Positions 24,994-34,040 are shown, counted from the first letter of the stretch. The stretch is DNA of 64,000 nucleotides from Acidobacteria bacterium Ga0077551 (GCA_001464545.1 LNFC01000018.1:62001-126000), one strand, 5' to 3'. Translations and numbers: made by a program. Notes: generated by a model not told the origin, from the sequence alone.

Positions 24994-25995
24994 TTGAGCG
25001 ATCCTGCGGCCCAGAAATCCCCCCTTTCGGATGTTCGTGACCTGATTCTTAAGCCGGTGGAGGCCGATATGGCGTCCGGCAAAAGGGTGCGGGAAGCGCT
25101 CATGGGCATGGGCCGGGAGGGCGACTTTGGCCGACTTGGCGAGGCCGCCGAATGGCTGGCGCGCTGGCAACGCCGGTTTCCGCCGCGAATCGAGAAGCCG
25201 ACGTTGGCGATCTTCGCGGGCTCTCACGGGATCTTGGACCAGGGCGTGTCGCTCTCCAGCAACTCCGACACTCGGGCGCATATCGATGCCTTGGCGCAGG
25301 GGCGCGCGCCGCTGTCGGCGATTGCGACCCAGGCCGGAGCGACCGTGCGTGTGTTCGAGCTGGCGCTTGACAGGCCGACGCCCAGCATCGCGAAGGAAGC
25401 GGCGATGACCGAGCGCGAATGCGCCGCGACCATCGCCTACGGATTTGAAGCCGTTGAAGACAAGCCGGACCTGCTGGCGATTGCCGTGTCCGGCGCCGGG
25501 GTCGGCACTGCGGCGGCGGCTGTGGCCTGCGCGCTGTATGGCGGCTCCCCGGACTATTGGGTGCGCCCGAGTGCCCAGACGCCGGCCAGCCTGTCCGAAA
25601 AGCGCAGCACCCTGGTGAGCGAAGCGCTGCGGCTGCACCGGGGGCACCTGTCGGACCCGTTGGAGGCGCTGCGCTGCCTCGGCGGCCGGGAACTTGCGGC
25701 TTGCGTCGGCGCGATCATCGCGGCGCGACAGCAAAGCATTCCGGTCGTGCTCGACGGCTTCGCGACGACCATTGCGGCCGGCGTGGTACACGCCGTCTCG
25801 AATGTGGCGGTCAGCCATTGCCTCGCGTCTCACATCACGCAGCGCCCGGCACATGAAGCGGCGCTCGAGCGGATCGGTCTTGCACCGCTTCTTCAGTTGC
25901 AGTTCCAGACGGGCGGCGGGCTCGGTTCGGCGACGGCGATCGGGGTCCTGAAAACCGCCTGCGCGCCCTTCATCGCCAAGCCTGCCAACGCATGA
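24994..25995 (+). CDS. CobT-like nicotinate-nucleotide--dimethylbenzimidazole phosphoribosyltransferase, divergent
   Basis: The 333-residue protein matches the CobT fold along its length: FGRLGEAAEWLARWQ, IFAGSHGILDQGVS, LGGRELAACVGAIIAARQQSIPVVLDGFAT (read in two pieces) and AALERIGLAPLLQL. CobT activates the lower ligand during cobalamin assembly. The C-terminal catalytic motif, normally LGEGTGAAL with the base Glu, reads TGGGLGSATA here, so Glu appears to be Gly at about residue 308. The Gly-rich GxGNTT region reads SGAGVGTAAAA. Activity on the usual substrate is therefore uncertain. The start codon is TTG, nine bases after GGAG. No other cobalamin genes are adjacent. Confidence 0.7.
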   Translation: MSDPAAQKSPLSDVRDLILKPVEADMASGKRVREALMGMGREGDFGRLGEAAEWLARWQRRFPPRIEKPTLAIFAGSHGILDQGVSLSSNSDTRAHIDALAQGRAPLSAIATQAGATVRVFELALDRPTPSIAKEAAMTERECAATIAYGFEAVEDKPDLLAIAVSGAGVGTAAAAVACALYGGSPDYWVRPSAQTPASLSEKRSTLVSEALRLHRGHLSDPLEALRCLGGRELAACVGAIIAARQQSIPVVLDGFATTIAAGVVHAVSNVAVSHCLASHITQRPAHEAALERIGLAPLLQLQFQTGGGLGSATAIGVLKTACAPFIAKPANA

Positions 25996-26016
25996 CGTCA
26001 GGTCAGTGCGGCATTC

Positions 26017-26037
26017 TTTACGTTTACGTGCACGTCA
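26017..26037. promoter_or_regulatory. Candidate operator upstream of the acyl-CoA dehydrogenase operon
   Basis: TTTACGTTTACGTGCACGTC holds repeated ACGT half-sites, and ACGTGCACGT (26026-26035) is a perfect 10-bp palindrome. Similar TTTACGT-type sites are used by MerR-family LiuR-like regulators of acyl-CoA catabolism in proteobacteria; assigning that regulator is speculative. A small GGTGCC-AAGA-GGCACC hairpin (26070-26085) lies in the leader between this site and the gene. Confidence 0.4.
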
Positions 26038-26110
26038 CCTTGCCAGTGCACGGTTTTGACTGACATAGAGGTGCCAAGAGGCACCCAGAGGCACCGGAGG
26101 ACCACCGACC

Positions 26111-27304
26111 ATGAATCTCGATTTCACGCCTGAAGAAAACGCCTTCCGCGAAGAAGTGCGCGCGTTCATCCGCGACAACTACCCAAAAGAACTGACGAAC
26201 ATGGGGAGCCGCGAGGACTTGACCCGCGATCAGTTCCTCGCCTGGCACAAGATCCTCGGCAAGAAGGGTTGGTCGGCAGTGGCCTGGCCGAAGAAATACG
26301 GCGGCACCGGCTGGACCTCGACCCAGCGTTACATCTGGTCTGAAGAAAACGCCCGCGTCGACGCGCTGATGCCGCTTCCGTTTGGCGTCTCGATGGTCGG
26401 CCCGGTGATCTACACCTTCGGCAGCGAAGAGCAGAAGGCGAAACACCTTCCGGGCATCCTGTCGGGTGACGTCTGGTGGGCGCAGGGCTATTCCGAGCCG
26501 GGCGCCGGCTCTGACCTCGCAAGCCTCAAGACGACCGCCGTGCGCGACGGCGACCATTATGTGATCAACGGCCAGAAAACCTGGACGACCCTCGCCCAGC
26601 ATGCGGACTGGGGCTTCTTCCTCTGCCGCACCGACCCCTCGGCCAAGTCGCAGGAAGGCATCTCCTTCATCCTCGTCGACATGAAGACGCCGGGCATCGA
26701 AGTGCGCCCGATCAAGCTGATCGACGGCACGCATGAAGTGAACGAGACCTGGCTGACGGACGTGCGCGTTCCGGTCGAGAACCTCGTCGGAAAGGAAAAC
26801 GAAGGCTGGACCTACGCGAAGTTCCTGCTGGCGCACGAGCGTTCGGGCATTGCGGGCGTCGCCCGCTCCAAGCGTGGCATCGAGCGCCTTCGTGATATCG
26901 CCTCCTCCGAGACGATCGACGGCACGCCGCTGATCCTCAACGGCGATTTCTCGCGCAAGATCAGCCAGCTCGAGATCGACCTGACGGCGCTCGAGTTTAC
27001 CGAACTGCGCACGCTGGCGTCGGAAGCGGCCGGCAAGGGCCCTGGCCCGGAAAGCTCGATCCTCAAGATCAAGGGCACCGAGATCCAGCAACGCCTGACC
27101 GAGTTGACGCTGGAAGCGGTCGGCAACTATGGCGCGCCGTATGCGCGCGGCATGGACGGACACGGCATCAACGATTTCGGCGTCGGTCCGGAGTATTCGA
27201 ACTTCGCGGCAGATACCTACTTCAACATGCGCAAGACATCGATCTACGGTGGATCCAACGAGATCCAGCGCAACATCATTACAAAGATGATCCTCGGCCT
27301 TTAA
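26111..27304 (+). CDS. Acyl-CoA dehydrogenase family protein (PimC-like large subunit)
   Basis: This 397-residue FAD-dependent acyl-CoA dehydrogenase shows the flavin-contacting QGYSEPGAGSDLASL, an INGQKTWTT strand, an FLLAHERSGIAG segment and the C-terminal SIYGGSNEIQRNIITKMILGL. It is followed after 23 bp by a second, diverged member. Such pairs form heteromeric dehydrogenases, for example pimeloyl-CoA dehydrogenase PimC/PimD or the steroid-degradation enzymes. The substrate is undetermined. A GGAGG site lies about 6 bases before the ATG. Confidence 0.88.
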   Translation: MNLDFTPEENAFREEVRAFIRDNYPKELTNMGSREDLTRDQFLAWHKILGKKGWSAVAWPKKYGGTGWTSTQRYIWSEENARVDALMPLPFGVSMVGPVIYTFGSEEQKAKHLPGILSGDVWWAQGYSEPGAGSDLASLKTTAVRDGDHYVINGQKTWTTLAQHADWGFFLCRTDPSAKSQEGISFILVDMKTPGIEVRPIKLIDGTHEVNETWLTDVRVPVENLVGKENEGWTYAKFLLAHERSGIAGVARSKRGIERLRDIASSETIDGTPLILNGDFSRKISQLEIDLTALEFTELRTLASEAAGKGPGPESSILKIKGTEIQQRLTELTLEAVGNYGAPYARGMDGHGINDFGVGPEYSNFAADTYFNMRKTSIYGGSNEIQRNIITKMILGL

Positions 27305-27327
27305 GGTCGGGGCAGGGAGGAATACTC

Positions 27328-28482
27328 ATGGATTTCAATTTCACCGAAGAACAGACGATGATCCGCGACAGCCTCGCACGGCTGATCAAGGACCAGTATG
27401 ACTTCGACACCCGCCGCAAGGTCGTCGCCTCGAAAGAGGGCTGGCGTCCGAAGATGTGGGCCCAGTTCGCCGAGCTCGGCCTGCTGGCCGCGCCGTTCAG
27501 CGAAGAAGACGGCGGCCTTGGCGGCGGCCCGATCGATGCGATGGTTGTCATGGAAGAATTCGGCAAGGGCCTCGTGGTCGAGCCGTTCCTTCAGTCGGTC
27601 GTCGTGGGCGGCGGTTTCCTGAAGCGCGGCACCGAAGGCCAGAAGGCCGAGCATCTCGCGCCAATGATTGCCGGTGAGCGCGTATTCGCGTTTGCCTATG
27701 CCGAACCGAAAGGCCGCTACAACCTGGCGGACCTCGAGACGACCGCGAAGAAAGACGGCGCCGGCTGGAAGATATCCGGCCACAAGGCGGTCGTCGTGGG
27801 CGCGCCCTGGGCAAGCCACCTGATCGTCACGGCACGGACCGCCGGTGGCCGCCGCGACACCAAGGGTATCGGCGTGTTCATCGTGGCCAAGGATGCCAAG
27901 GGCGTCACCACGCGTGACTATCCGACCGTTGACGGACGCCGCGCCTCGGAAGTGCACTTCGACAACGTGTCGGTGGGCGCGGACGCAGCAATCGGCGATG
28001 CCGCAAACGGCCTGCCGCTGATCGAACGCGTGACGGACGAAGCCATCGCTGCGCTCTGCGCGGAAGCCTGCGGCGCGATGAAAGTCGCCCAGACGATGAC
28101 GGTCGAATACTCCCGCCAGCGCAAGCAGTTCGGCACGCCGATCGGCAAGTTCCAGGTGCTGCAGCACAAGATGGTCGACATGTTCATGGAGGCCGAGCAG
28201 TCGGTGTCGATGACCTACATGGCGACGCTGAAACTGGACGAGGATGACGTGACCCGGAAGAAGGCCGCTTCGGCAGCCAAGGTCCGCATCGGCCAGGCCG
28301 GCCGTTTCGTCGGCCAGAACGCCATCCAGATCCACGGCGGCATGGGCATGACGGACGAACTGGCCATCGGCCACTACTTCAAGCGCCTGACGATCATCGA
28401 TTCCGAGTTCGGCAACGTCGATCACCACCTCAAGCGGTACACGGATCTTTCCGCGGCCGACATGGCGGTCGCCGCCGAATAA
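27328..28482 (+). CDS. Acyl-CoA dehydrogenase family protein (PimD-like small subunit)
   Basis: The 384-residue partner of the preceding dehydrogenase begins MDFNFTEEQTMIRDSLARL. It has EEDGGLGG, a FAYAEPKGRYNLADLETTA flavin region that is less canonical than in the first subunit, YSRQRKQFGTPIGKFQVLQH with the CoA/FAD-binding Arg, and IQIHGGMGMTDELAIGHYFKRL at the C-terminus. The two proteins are too different to be a recent duplication. They are probably an obligate heteromer with one complete active-site set. An intrinsic terminator follows directly. Confidence 0.88.
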   Translation: MDFNFTEEQTMIRDSLARLIKDQYDFDTRRKVVASKEGWRPKMWAQFAELGLLAAPFSEEDGGLGGGPIDAMVVMEEFGKGLVVEPFLQSVVVGGGFLKRGTEGQKAEHLAPMIAGERVFAFAYAEPKGRYNLADLETTAKKDGAGWKISGHKAVVVGAPWASHLIVTARTAGGRRDTKGIGVFIVAKDAKGVTTRDYPTVDGRRASEVHFDNVSVGADAAIGDAANGLPLIERVTDEAIAALCAEACGAMKVAQTMTVEYSRQRKQFGTPIGKFQVLQHKMVDMFMEAEQSVSMTYMATLKLDEDDVTRKKAASAAKVRIGQAGRFVGQNAIQIHGGMGMTDELAIGHYFKRLTIIDSEFGNVDHHLKRYTDLSAADMAVAAE

Positions 28483-28505
28483 GGCTCAAGCGATACAAAG
28501 ACAGG

Positions 28506-28536
28506 GCGGGGCTGGAGCGATCCGGCCCCGCTTTTT
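28506..28536 (+). terminator. Intrinsic terminator of the acyl-CoA dehydrogenase operon
   Basis: GCGGGGC (28506-28512) and GCCCCGC (28525-28531) pair, with an inner GGA/TCC extension, and a run of five T follows (28532-28536). It sits 23 bp after the stop and abuts the stop of the convergent glycosyltransferase gene. Confidence 0.9.
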
Positions 28537-29798
28537 CATGCGCGGCGCTCTGCGAGCATCCGGTGGATGGTCGCGATAGCGTCGTCGTGGGAGAGACGCG
28601 TGCGCGCATGCTGGCGGGCGCCTTCCGAGAACGCGGCCCGACGGGCGCCGTCATTCGCGAGGTTCAGGATTTCCGCGGCGAGCGCGTCCGGTCCTGTGGC
28701 TGTGACCACGAGGTCGTCCAGCGCCTGCCCGAAGCCTTCGAGGGCGAGCGGGTAGACAACGGCGGGCATGCCCAGCAGCAGGTATTCCGCGACCTTGATG
28801 CTGGTGCCCGTGGCGAAGCGCGTGGGCGCGATCCCGATAGCGTTGGCCCCGCCGATGCTTTCGAGGGACTCGACGCGGCCAAGCACCTTCACGCCGGGCA
28901 GCGCGGCGCGGGCAGGCGTCAGAGTCTTGCCGATCGAGCCCGCAATCCAGAAGTCGAGCGCCGGCGCCTTGGCGCGAACCTGCGGCCAGACGTCGTCGAG
29001 GAAGTGGTTCAACGCTTCGGCATTGCCGCCATGCACCGTGCCGATGAACACGACGCGGGGCGCACCGGCATTCTCCGTAGTCTGATAATCTGGCGCGTCG
29101 GGCGGCACCCAGGCCATCTGAGCGTCCGGCAGGTGGCGCTGCACTTTCGCAAGTTCATTGGCGGAGATGAAGAAGATGAGATCGCAGCTCGACAGCCAGC
29201 CGATCTCGGTTTCGAGGCTCGTCTCGTCGAAGTCGATCACCTGGCCGCCTTCGCGGAATCGCTCGGCGCGGTCGGACAGGAGATCGTGCATCAGGCAGGC
29301 GTGGATCGTGCCTGATTTCAGCTTCTTGAGCGCGGGGCCCATCGAGCTGTATTCAGCGAGGGTGATCGCGGACGGATTGGCATCGCAAGCGCGCGCGACC
29401 ATCGCCGCTTCCTGCGCGCTGATCTCGCGTCCGAGATAGCTCGGGATCACGATCTCCGCGCCGAGGCGGCGGGCGGCTTCCTTCACCAAACGAACAGCAA
29501 AGCGCATCCAGATACGCGGCGAAAGCGACCAGTACCGGCTGCCGAATCTGACAGCGCCCGGCCACAGAATGTCCTTCGTCAGGCCGGCGAGGCGCGGATG
29601 CACGCTCGCCCAGGGGCGGTTGCCAAAGGATTGCCAGGGGGCAAACACGATGCGGATGTCCAACCCGGACCGCTTCACCATGCGCAGGAAGGTTTCCAGA
29701 TAGGCCGAGTTGCCGGTCGCCATGTTGTCGAGCTGGCGCTGGACAAGGATGTCCATCACGGGGCACGGCGAATCAGGGGGAGAGGTGGGTGCGGACAT
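28536..29798 (-). CDS. Glycosyltransferase, GT-B fold (group 1 family-like)
   Basis: The protein has about 420 residues from the ATG at 29798; MDILVQRQ at 29756 is an alternative start and neither has a strong ribosome site. The C-terminal half is a GT4-like nucleotide-sugar domain: PRVVFIGTVHGGNAEALNHF, a LDFWIAGSIG strand, VKVLGRVESLESIGGANAIG, and the donor-binding GTSIKVAEYLLLGMPAVVYP, where an E-x7-E type motif is only partly kept. It contains PSYLGREIS in the N-terminal domain. It presumably modifies a surface polysaccharide or lipid, but no polysaccharide cluster surrounds it. In-frame sequence further upstream overlaps a separate small gene and was excluded. Confidence 0.78.
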   Translation of the reverse strand: MSAPTSPPDSPCPVMDILVQRQLDNMATGNSAYLETFLRMVKRSGLDIRIVFAPWQSFGNRPWASVHPRLAGLTKDILWPGAVRFGSRYWSLSPRIWMRFAVRLVKEAARRLGAEIVIPSYLGREISAQEAAMVARACDANPSAITLAEYSSMGPALKKLKSGTIHACLMHDLLSDRAERFREGGQVIDFDETSLETEIGWLSSCDLIFFISANELAKVQRHLPDAQMAWVPPDAPDYQTTENAGAPRVVFIGTVHGGNAEALNHFLDDVWPQVRAKAPALDFWIAGSIGKTLTPARAALPGVKVLGRVESLESIGGANAIGIAPTRFATGTSIKVAEYLLLGMPAVVYPLALEGFGQALDDLVVTATGPDALAAEILNLANDGARRAAFSEGARQHARTRLSHDDAIATIHRMLAERRA

Positions 29799-29901
29799 GG
29801 CTCTACGTGCGGGATCGTGACCCGCCCGGCAATGCAAGTCCGCGGCCAGCGCGGCACATTTCAACGCGAAAGGTTTTGGCGGAATTCGTGTGGGAGGTGA
29901 G

Positions 29902-30123
29902 TCAGCGGCGGCCGGTCCGCAGGTCCGCCAGCGCTTCCAGCGCTTCTTCGCAGGCCGCGCGCAACTCGGCTGCCTCGTATGCCTGCAAGCATGCTCCGGG
30001 GCCTGGCAGCTGTTCATCAATGAATCGCAAGGCTTTTTCGATCACGGCGAGATGAAAGGCAGGCGAGAGCGTTCGCTCATCAAGGCGCCGGCGTTCTGAA
30101 CTGATCTGACGAATACAATCCAT
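29902..30123 (-). CDS. Small hypothetical protein, helical
   Basis: This 73-residue frame encodes MDCIRQISSERRRLDERT then helices such as FHLAVIEKALRFIDEQL and EAAELRAACEEALEALADL. I recognise no family. An AT-rich segment suitable for a promoter lies directly upstream (30124-30170). A TAAGGTG sequence about 20 bases before the ATG is a weak ribosome site. It lies between rlmJ and the glycosyltransferase gene on the same strand. The helical pattern with regular Leu/Ala spacing makes it more likely real than a shadow, but it is uncertain. Confidence 0.45.
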   Translation of the reverse strand: MDCIRQISSERRRLDERTLSPAFHLAVIEKALRFIDEQLPGPGACLQAYEAAELRAACEEALEALADLRTGRR

Positions 30124-30205
30124 GTTAGAAATTTACCAATATTCACCTTAAAGTAAATGCGGGCGTCGCGGCTTTCCGGTGGACCGGTTGCGTTTCCTGT
30201 GAGGT

Positions 30206-30994
30206 TCAGGCGCCTTTGGCCCAGAGCGCCTCAAGGTCCCGGGCCATTGCTTCCGATTTGCGCGCGACGGAGTCCGGCACGCGGAAGCCGACAATCGCCG
30301 TGCCTTCCAGCGAACTGGTCTCGTCCGGCGCCACCGGCCAGCGCGACCCGGCGATCAGGTTGGCGCCGAGTTCCGCGAGCAGTTCTCCGAACTCCGCCTC
30401 GCGGCCGTCCCGGAAGAGGGGAAGCCAGAGCAGGACCATGCCGGTCGGCCAGCGCTTCAGCGCCTTGGGGGTCCAGAGGGCGAGCGCTTCGATATCCCGC
30501 CGCGTCTCGTAGCTTGGATCAGAGAAGACGATGATCTGTTCGTGTCCGCGCGGCGCGAGTTTCAGCGCGCCGGAATAGCCGTCCGCCTCGCGGATCAGCA
30601 CGCGCGGGTCGGCGCCGACATTTTCCGTCAGCGCCTTGAACTCGGCCGGGTGGCGCTCGAACAGGATCGCGCGGGCCGAGGCCGGAAGGCGGGCGAGCGC
30701 CAGGGCAGGGGAGCCCGGATAGTCCTTTTCCGTCCGCTCACGGACGAGCTTGAGCCAGTCTTCAAAGCCCGCCGGAGCGTTGCCCTTCAGTAGGGCGAGG
30801 ATGCCGGTGTCCGCCTCGCCGCCCTTGCGGGCCTGCGCGCCGGTCAGGTCGTATCGTCCGCGCCCGGAATGTGTTTCCACATAGAGCAGCGGACGGGACC
30901 CCTTCGCCGCGTCGCGCAGGACAAGGTCCAGCACGGCGTGCTTCAGCACGTCGGCGCGGTTGCCCGCGTGAAATCCGTGCTGATAGGACAGCAT
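30206..30994 (-). CDS. rlmJ: 23S rRNA (adenine(2030)-N6)-methyltransferase RlmJ
   Basis: The 262-residue protein starts MLSYQHGFHAGNRADVLKH, almost diagnostic of RlmJ, followed by LLYVETHSGRGRYDL (SAM site). The catalytic motif reads FSDPSYE here rather than the usual DPPYE, so Ser replaces the second Pro. It methylates A2030 of 23S rRNA. It is slightly shorter than the E. coli protein (280). It starts 6 bp after the M28 peptidase stop on the same strand, so the two are co-transcribed. Confidence 0.92.
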   Translation of the reverse strand: MLSYQHGFHAGNRADVLKHAVLDLVLRDAAKGSRPLLYVETHSGRGRYDLTGAQARKGGEADTGILALLKGNAPAGFEDWLKLVRERTEKDYPGSPALALARLPASARAILFERHPAEFKALTENVGADPRVLIREADGYSGALKLAPRGHEQIIVFSDPSYETRRDIEALALWTPKALKRWPTGMVLLWLPLFRDGREAEFGELLAELGANLIAGSRWPVAPDETSSLEGTAIVGFRVPDSVARKSEAMARDLEALWAKGA

Positions 30995-31000
30995 CGCCGG

Positions 31001-32740
31001 TTACTGACCGAGGCTTTCCTTGCGGGCGGCTTCGAACTCGTTGCCCGCATACCAGGTTGGCCAGTCGGCGGATTTCGCGATGTCGCGGCCGACCTGGAAC
31101 AGCGTCTTGATGTCCTGCTCGAAACCGGTGAGATCCCAGTCGTCCGAGTATTCGTCCATCGGCTTGTGATAGCGCTCGGCGGTGTACGCTGCGGCGGCGG
31201 CCTTGCCGGCCGCCACGCCGCCATCGACCTTGTCTTCGCCGCCATCGGCGTACAGCATCGGCACGCCCTTCTTGGCGAAAGAGATGTGGTCCGAACGGTA
31301 GAAATAGCCGGCTTCCGGTGTCGGGTCCGCCTTGATCACGCGGCCCTGCGTGGCAAGCACGTCCTTCAGCCGGTCTTCGAGTTGCGAGGCGCCGTAGCCG
31401 ACGACCACCATGTCCTTGGTCGGGCCGATCGGCAGCGCGCCGTCCATGTTGATGCCGGCGACGATCTTGCTCAGCGGCACGGTCGGGTTTTCGGCATAAA
31501 AGGCCGAGCCAAGCAGGCCGGATTCTTCAAGCGTGACCGAAACGAAGAGGGCAGAGCGGTCCAGCGTTTCGGCCTTCATGGCTTCGGCAATCTCGAGCAG
31601 CGCGGCGGTGCCGGTCGCGTTGTCCACGGCGCCGTTAAAGATGTCGTCCTCGTAGAAGTCTTCGCCTTCCTTGCCGGTCTTCTCGCCGGTTTTCATGCCG
31701 AGGTGATCCCAGTGCGCCGTGTACAGAACGTATTCATCAGGCGTGGTCGCGCCGGGGATGACGCCGACCACGTTGCGGCTCGAGAGCGGCTCGATAGTCT
31801 GGTTGACGGTGCCGCGCACTTTCAGGCCTTCCATCACGACGGGCGTGAAGCCGCGCGTGTTGGCGGCCGCTTTCTGCGCGGCGAAGTCGAGCCCGGCCTT
31901 GGCAAACATCTGCTCGGCTGTCTCCCGCGTGATCCAGCCTTCGACAGCCGCGCGGCTTGCGCCGCCATCGGCGCGGACGAGATCGGACTGCGCGCCGGTC
32001 CACGAGCCGGTGACGACGTCCCAGCCATAGGCAGCGGCGTCAGTCTCGTGCACGACCAGCGCAGCGGCGGCGCCCTGGCGGGCGGCTTCCTCGAACTTGT
32101 AGGTCCAGCGGCCATAATAGGTCATTGCGTTGCCCTTGAACAAACTCGCGTCGCCGGTGGCAAAGCCGGGGTCGTTGACGAGGATGATCACGGTTTTGCC
32201 AGTGTAGTCCTGTCCGGCATAATCGTTCCAGCCGAACTCCGGCGCCACGACGCCGTAGCCGACGAACACGACATCGCCCGGCGCGAAGCTCACCTGGTCC
32301 GCGTTCTGGCGTTTCGACCAGTAGACGGCCTGTGACTTGAACCCAAGCGAGAGGTCTTCACCATCCGGCCAGGTCACGATCAATTCGGACGTGGCCGGGT
32401 CAACGGTCTGGTTCACCATCTTCACTTCCTGGAAGTAGGTGCCGTTGTCGCCGCCGGGCGCGACGCCGAGGCGCGCCATTTCGGCAGCGATCCAGGCGGC
32501 GGAGGCTTCACCGGCCGGCGTGCCGGGGCCCCGGCCTTCGAACGTGTCGTCGGCGAGCGTCTTGATCCGGACTGCCAGGTCCGCGGCGGTGATCGCCGGC
32601 GTCGTGCCTTCCGGCAGCGGCAACAGAAGTTCTTCCGCCGCAGCGGCCGGCGCTTCGGTGACCGGAACGGCTGCATCAGGGGCGCAGGCGGTGAGGGTGA
32701 GCGCCGCAGCGGCACTGAGGAGGGCAAGGCGTAGGATCAT
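31001..32740 (-). CDS. M28-family metallopeptidase, predicted lipoprotein
   Basis: The protein has 579 residues from the ATG at 32740, which opens a lipoprotein signal (LSAAAALTLTAC). After an N-terminal segment, a PA-like insert (about 140-300, DVVFVGYGVVAPEFGW) precedes the M28 zinc peptidase domain: YTAHWDHLG, NGAVDNATGTAALLEIA, the catalytic pair in SVTLEESGLLGS, NMDG and FYRSDHISFAKKGVP. This is the di-zinc aminopeptidase pattern. It is probably a periplasmic or outer-membrane peptidase. In-frame sequence upstream of 32740 crosses the divergent promoter region and was excluded. Confidence 0.9.
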   Translation of the reverse strand: MILRLALLSAAAALTLTACAPDAAVPVTEAPAAAAEELLLPLPEGTTPAITAADLAVRIKTLADDTFEGRGPGTPAGEASAAWIAAEMARLGVAPGGDNGTYFQEVKMVNQTVDPATSELIVTWPDGEDLSLGFKSQAVYWSKRQNADQVSFAPGDVVFVGYGVVAPEFGWNDYAGQDYTGKTVIILVNDPGFATGDASLFKGNAMTYYGRWTYKFEEAARQGAAAALVVHETDAAAYGWDVVTGSWTGAQSDLVRADGGASRAAVEGWITRETAEQMFAKAGLDFAAQKAAANTRGFTPVVMEGLKVRGTVNQTIEPLSSRNVVGVIPGATTPDEYVLYTAHWDHLGMKTGEKTGKEGEDFYEDDIFNGAVDNATGTAALLEIAEAMKAETLDRSALFVSVTLEESGLLGSAFYAENPTVPLSKIVAGINMDGALPIGPTKDMVVVGYGASQLEDRLKDVLATQGRVIKADPTPEAGYFYRSDHISFAKKGVPMLYADGGEDKVDGGVAAGKAAAAAYTAERYHKPMDEYSDDWDLTGFEQDIKTLFQVGRDIAKSADWPTWYAGNEFEAARKESLGQ

Positions 32741-32947
32741 GTCTGGGTTTCCCGCGAAGTACGCAAGGCCGGTGGCCCGGCCAGAAATTCTGTTGGGCCG
32801 GGTCTCGCATGTCATGAAGGGGTCATCAAGCATGGGCCGGGCAGTTTTCCGGCGCTTCTCCTGTGTTTCCGGACTTGTCACTGGGCGTTCAGGTGCAAAT
32901 TCTATAGTCCTGAATTGACGGCCCGCCGGGGCCAAAGAGGTATCGCG

Positions 32948-34033
32948 ATGACAAAATTTGCATTTCAGGACTGGAGAAACAGCGCCCGGATCGGCCTTGC
33001 CGCGCTGTTTGGGGGCCTTGCGGCGGTCGCCCTGCCGGCCTGCGCACACCCTGTGGTCATCGGCGCACTCGAATCGGCCGCCAGGATCGAGCCGGCGTTC
33101 CTGCCCGAAGAGGACACCTTCGTCGCCGCCGATGGCGCGCGCCTGGGCCTGACCGTCTGGCCAGCGGCAGGGACGGACGATCCGGACTATGTGGTCGTCG
33201 GCGTGCACGGCATGAGCGACTATGCCGGCGCGTTCCACATGGCCGCGCCCTACTGGGCGGCGCGCGGTGTCACGACCTATGCTTACGACCAGCGCGGCTT
33301 CGGGCGGTCACCCAACAAGGGGTTCTGGCCGGACGAGGAATTGCTGCGCGAGGACCTGCGCACGGCGGTCGATGTGGCACGCAAGCGCCATCCGGACGCC
33401 GTGATCACGGTGGCCGGCATCTCGATGGGTGCGTCGGTCGCGATGACGGCGTTTGGGTCGGACGACCCACCGAAGGCTGACCGCCTGATCCTCTCGGGTC
33501 CCGGTCTGCGCGGCTGGGGCGCGATCAATCCGCTTTACCGCATGAGCCTGCTGGCTTCGACCTATACCAATCCCGGCTGGATCGTTGTGCCGCCGGCCGG
33601 CCTGATCAAGATCGAGCCGTCAGACAACAATGCCATGCTGCGCCGGACCTGGTCCGATCCGCACATGACCTACGAGAACCGCATCGACCAGGTCTACGGC
33701 CTCGTGAACCTGATGGAGAATGCGCACTGGGCCGCGGCGCGTCTGCCGAAGAGCGTTCCGGTGCTGGCATCCTACGGCGCGAGGGACATTGTCATTCCGC
33801 AGAACGGCGTCGAACGCACAGCGAAGCTGCTGCCCGCCGGCACACGCACCGTCTACTACAAGAACGGCTACCACATGCTCGAACGCGACCTGCAGGCCGA
33901 GAAGGTCCACGCCGACTATCTCGCCTTCATGAAGGACCCCAACGCGGCCTTGCCCAGCGGCGAAGGCGAGTGGCCATTCCTCCAGGCCTGCAAGCGATGG
34001 GCCTCGGTCAACACAGCGCCTGCGGCCTGCTGA
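32948..34033 (+). CDS. Alpha/beta hydrolase, monoacylglycerol-lipase-like, lipoprotein or exported
   Basis: The protein has 361 residues from the ATG at 32948, after AAAGAGG. The N-terminal hydrophobic segment ends AVALPAC, resembling a lipobox. The serine hydrolase core shows VVVGVHGMSDYAGAF (oxyanion), YAYDQRGFGRSPNKG, the nucleophile elbow GISMGAS, ASYGARDIVIP (Asp) and YKNGYHMLERD (His), as in monoacylglycerol lipases. It is followed 7 bp later by a clear paralogue. Confidence 0.87.
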   Translation: MTKFAFQDWRNSARIGLAALFGGLAAVALPACAHPVVIGALESAARIEPAFLPEEDTFVAADGARLGLTVWPAAGTDDPDYVVVGVHGMSDYAGAFHMAAPYWAARGVTTYAYDQRGFGRSPNKGFWPDEELLREDLRTAVDVARKRHPDAVITVAGISMGASVAMTAFGSDDPPKADRLILSGPGLRGWGAINPLYRMSLLASTYTNPGWIVVPPAGLIKIEPSDNNAMLRRTWSDPHMTYENRIDQVYGLVNLMENAHWAAARLPKSVPVLASYGARDIVIPQNGVERTAKLLPAGTRTVYYKNGYHMLERDLQAEKVHADYLAFMKDPNAALPSGEGEWPFLQACKRWASVNTAPAAC

Positions 34034-34040
34034 GCCTGCG

